From assembly GCF_004366595.1 (NCBI RefSeq), contig NZ_SORE01000004.1, positions 186,001 to 250,000 of the forward strand: DNA of 64,000 bases, written 5' to 3'. The translations under genes and the position numbers were made by a program. The notes beneath the pieces are model-generated. The model had not been told where the DNA came from, did no database searches, and saw only the letters and a list, made by a program, of their open reading frames with translations. This stretch comes from Paraburkholderia rhizosphaerae. Its GTDB lineage: Bacteria; Pseudomonadota; Gammaproteobacteria; Burkholderiales; Burkholderiaceae. Positions 63,644 to 64,000 of this stretch are shown here, piece after piece (the stretch's first letter is position 1; every line of letters starts with the position of its first letter).

Positions 63644-64000
63644 ATGCGCGCCATCCGTTGTCACCAGTTCGGACCACCCGATACGCTCACGCTCGACGAA
63701 CTGCCTGATCTGCTGCCGCAAGCCGGCGAGGTCGTCATCGACGTGAAGGCCGCCGCGGTCAACTTTCCGGATGTGTTGATCATCGAGAACAAGTATCAGC
63801 TGAAGCCGCCGCTGCCCTTCACGCCAGGCGCCGAAGTCGCGGGCGTGGTGCGCGCGGTGGGCGAAGGCGTCACGCAGTTGCGAGGCGGCATGCGGGTCGT
63901 CGCCTACGTCGCGCATGGCGGTTATGCGGAACAGGCGCGCGCGGCGGCGCACGCGTGCGTGCCGCTGCCCGACGACGCGCCGTTCGATATCGCGGCTGCG
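63644..64000 (+). CDS. NADPH:quinone oxidoreductase family protein, partial (cut by window edge)
   Basis: The first 119 residues of a zinc-free MDR-type oxidoreductase are visible, starting at ATG 63644 behind a strong AGGAGGAG (63631-63638). The sequence MRAIRCHQFGPPDTL, AAAVNFPDVLIIENKYQLKPPLPFTPGAEVAGVV and YVAHGGYAEQ is the N-terminal GroES-like catalytic domain. The Cys and His ligands of zinc alcohol dehydrogenases are absent, as expected for quinone reductases. The NADPH-binding domain lies beyond the window, so the substrate class cannot be refined. Confidence 0.88.
   Translation, partial: MRAIRCHQFGPPDTLTLDELPDLLPQAGEVVIDVKAAAVNFPDVLIIENKYQLKPPLPFTPGAEVAGVVRAVGEGVTQLRGGMRVVAYVAHGGYAEQARAAAHACVPLPDDAPFDIAAA

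Overview
The window is GC-rich, densely coded chromosomal DNA from a beta-proteobacterium, most likely Burkholderia sensu lato (Paraburkholderia or Trinickia-like). The assignment rests on gene content and order: tig-clpP-clpX, ompR-envZ, an AhpC/AhpD pair, a class I phaC-phaA-phaB-phaR locus, surE-pcm-nlpD-rpoS, and protein sequences that read like Burkholderia versions throughout. It looks like core genome. There is no rRNA, IS element, prophage or CRISPR array. The only clearly accessory-looking element is a small toxin-antitoxin pair near 46.8-47.5 kb.

Layout. 0-3.5 kb: protein quality control (clpX cut by the left edge, clpP, tig). 4-7.6 kb: glycerate kinase, a MarR regulator, and a ketopantoate reductase-like/class II aldolase pair. 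7.9-11.3 kb: a tiny secreted HHHH protein, tRNA-Leu(UAG), a divergent squalene/phytoene synthase-like protein, a Tat-exported DUF1501 protein and a small exported protein. 11.5-15.1 kb: ompR-envZ and ahpC-ahpD. 15.2-24.5 kb: ispF, ispD, mfd, two tandem M20 hydrolases (the second is argE), a threonine dehydratase-like enzyme and mscL. 24.5-28.9 kb: a three-gene phosphorelay-type sensory cluster with no DNA-binding output. 29.3-35.6 kb: a hypothetical protein, a large AsmA-like protein, a FetA/FetB-type ABC pair and two small unknowns. 35.6-39.6 kb: bacterial NHEJ (ligD, ku). 39.9-46.6 kb: serB, metC, an exported unknown, a BktB-type thiolase, a KDG-type sugar kinase and rimO. 46.8-47.5 kb: the RelE-like/XRE toxin-antitoxin pair. 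47.6-52.5 kb: polyhydroxyalkanoate synthesis and its regulator. 52.9-58.7 kb: pgeF-rluD, bamD, rlmD and an EEP-family phosphohydrolase. 58.8-63.3 kb: surE-pcm-nlpD-rpoS plus a 3'-5' exonuclease. The right edge cuts a quinone oxidoreductase.

How genes work together. PhaA, PhaB and PhaC convert acetyl-CoA to poly-3-hydroxybutyrate, and PhaR sits at the end of the same strand run. A second thiolase (BktB type) lies about 5 kb away and could supply C5 precursors. Ku and LigD form the two-component end-joining machine. AhpC is reduced by AhpD. IspD and IspF act in the MEP isoprenoid pathway. SurE, Pcm, NlpD and RpoS are the usual stationary-phase and envelope block.

No wholly new large system is evident. 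The observations most worth following are: the toxin-antitoxin promoter, whose geometry predicts a leaderless toxin mRNA beside an antitoxin with a consensus Shine-Dalgarno; an M20 hydrolase upstream of argE with altered metal-site residues; a squalene-synthase-fold protein lacking the first Asp-rich motif; the three-gene sensory cluster; and the small hydrophilic protein beside ligD/ku.
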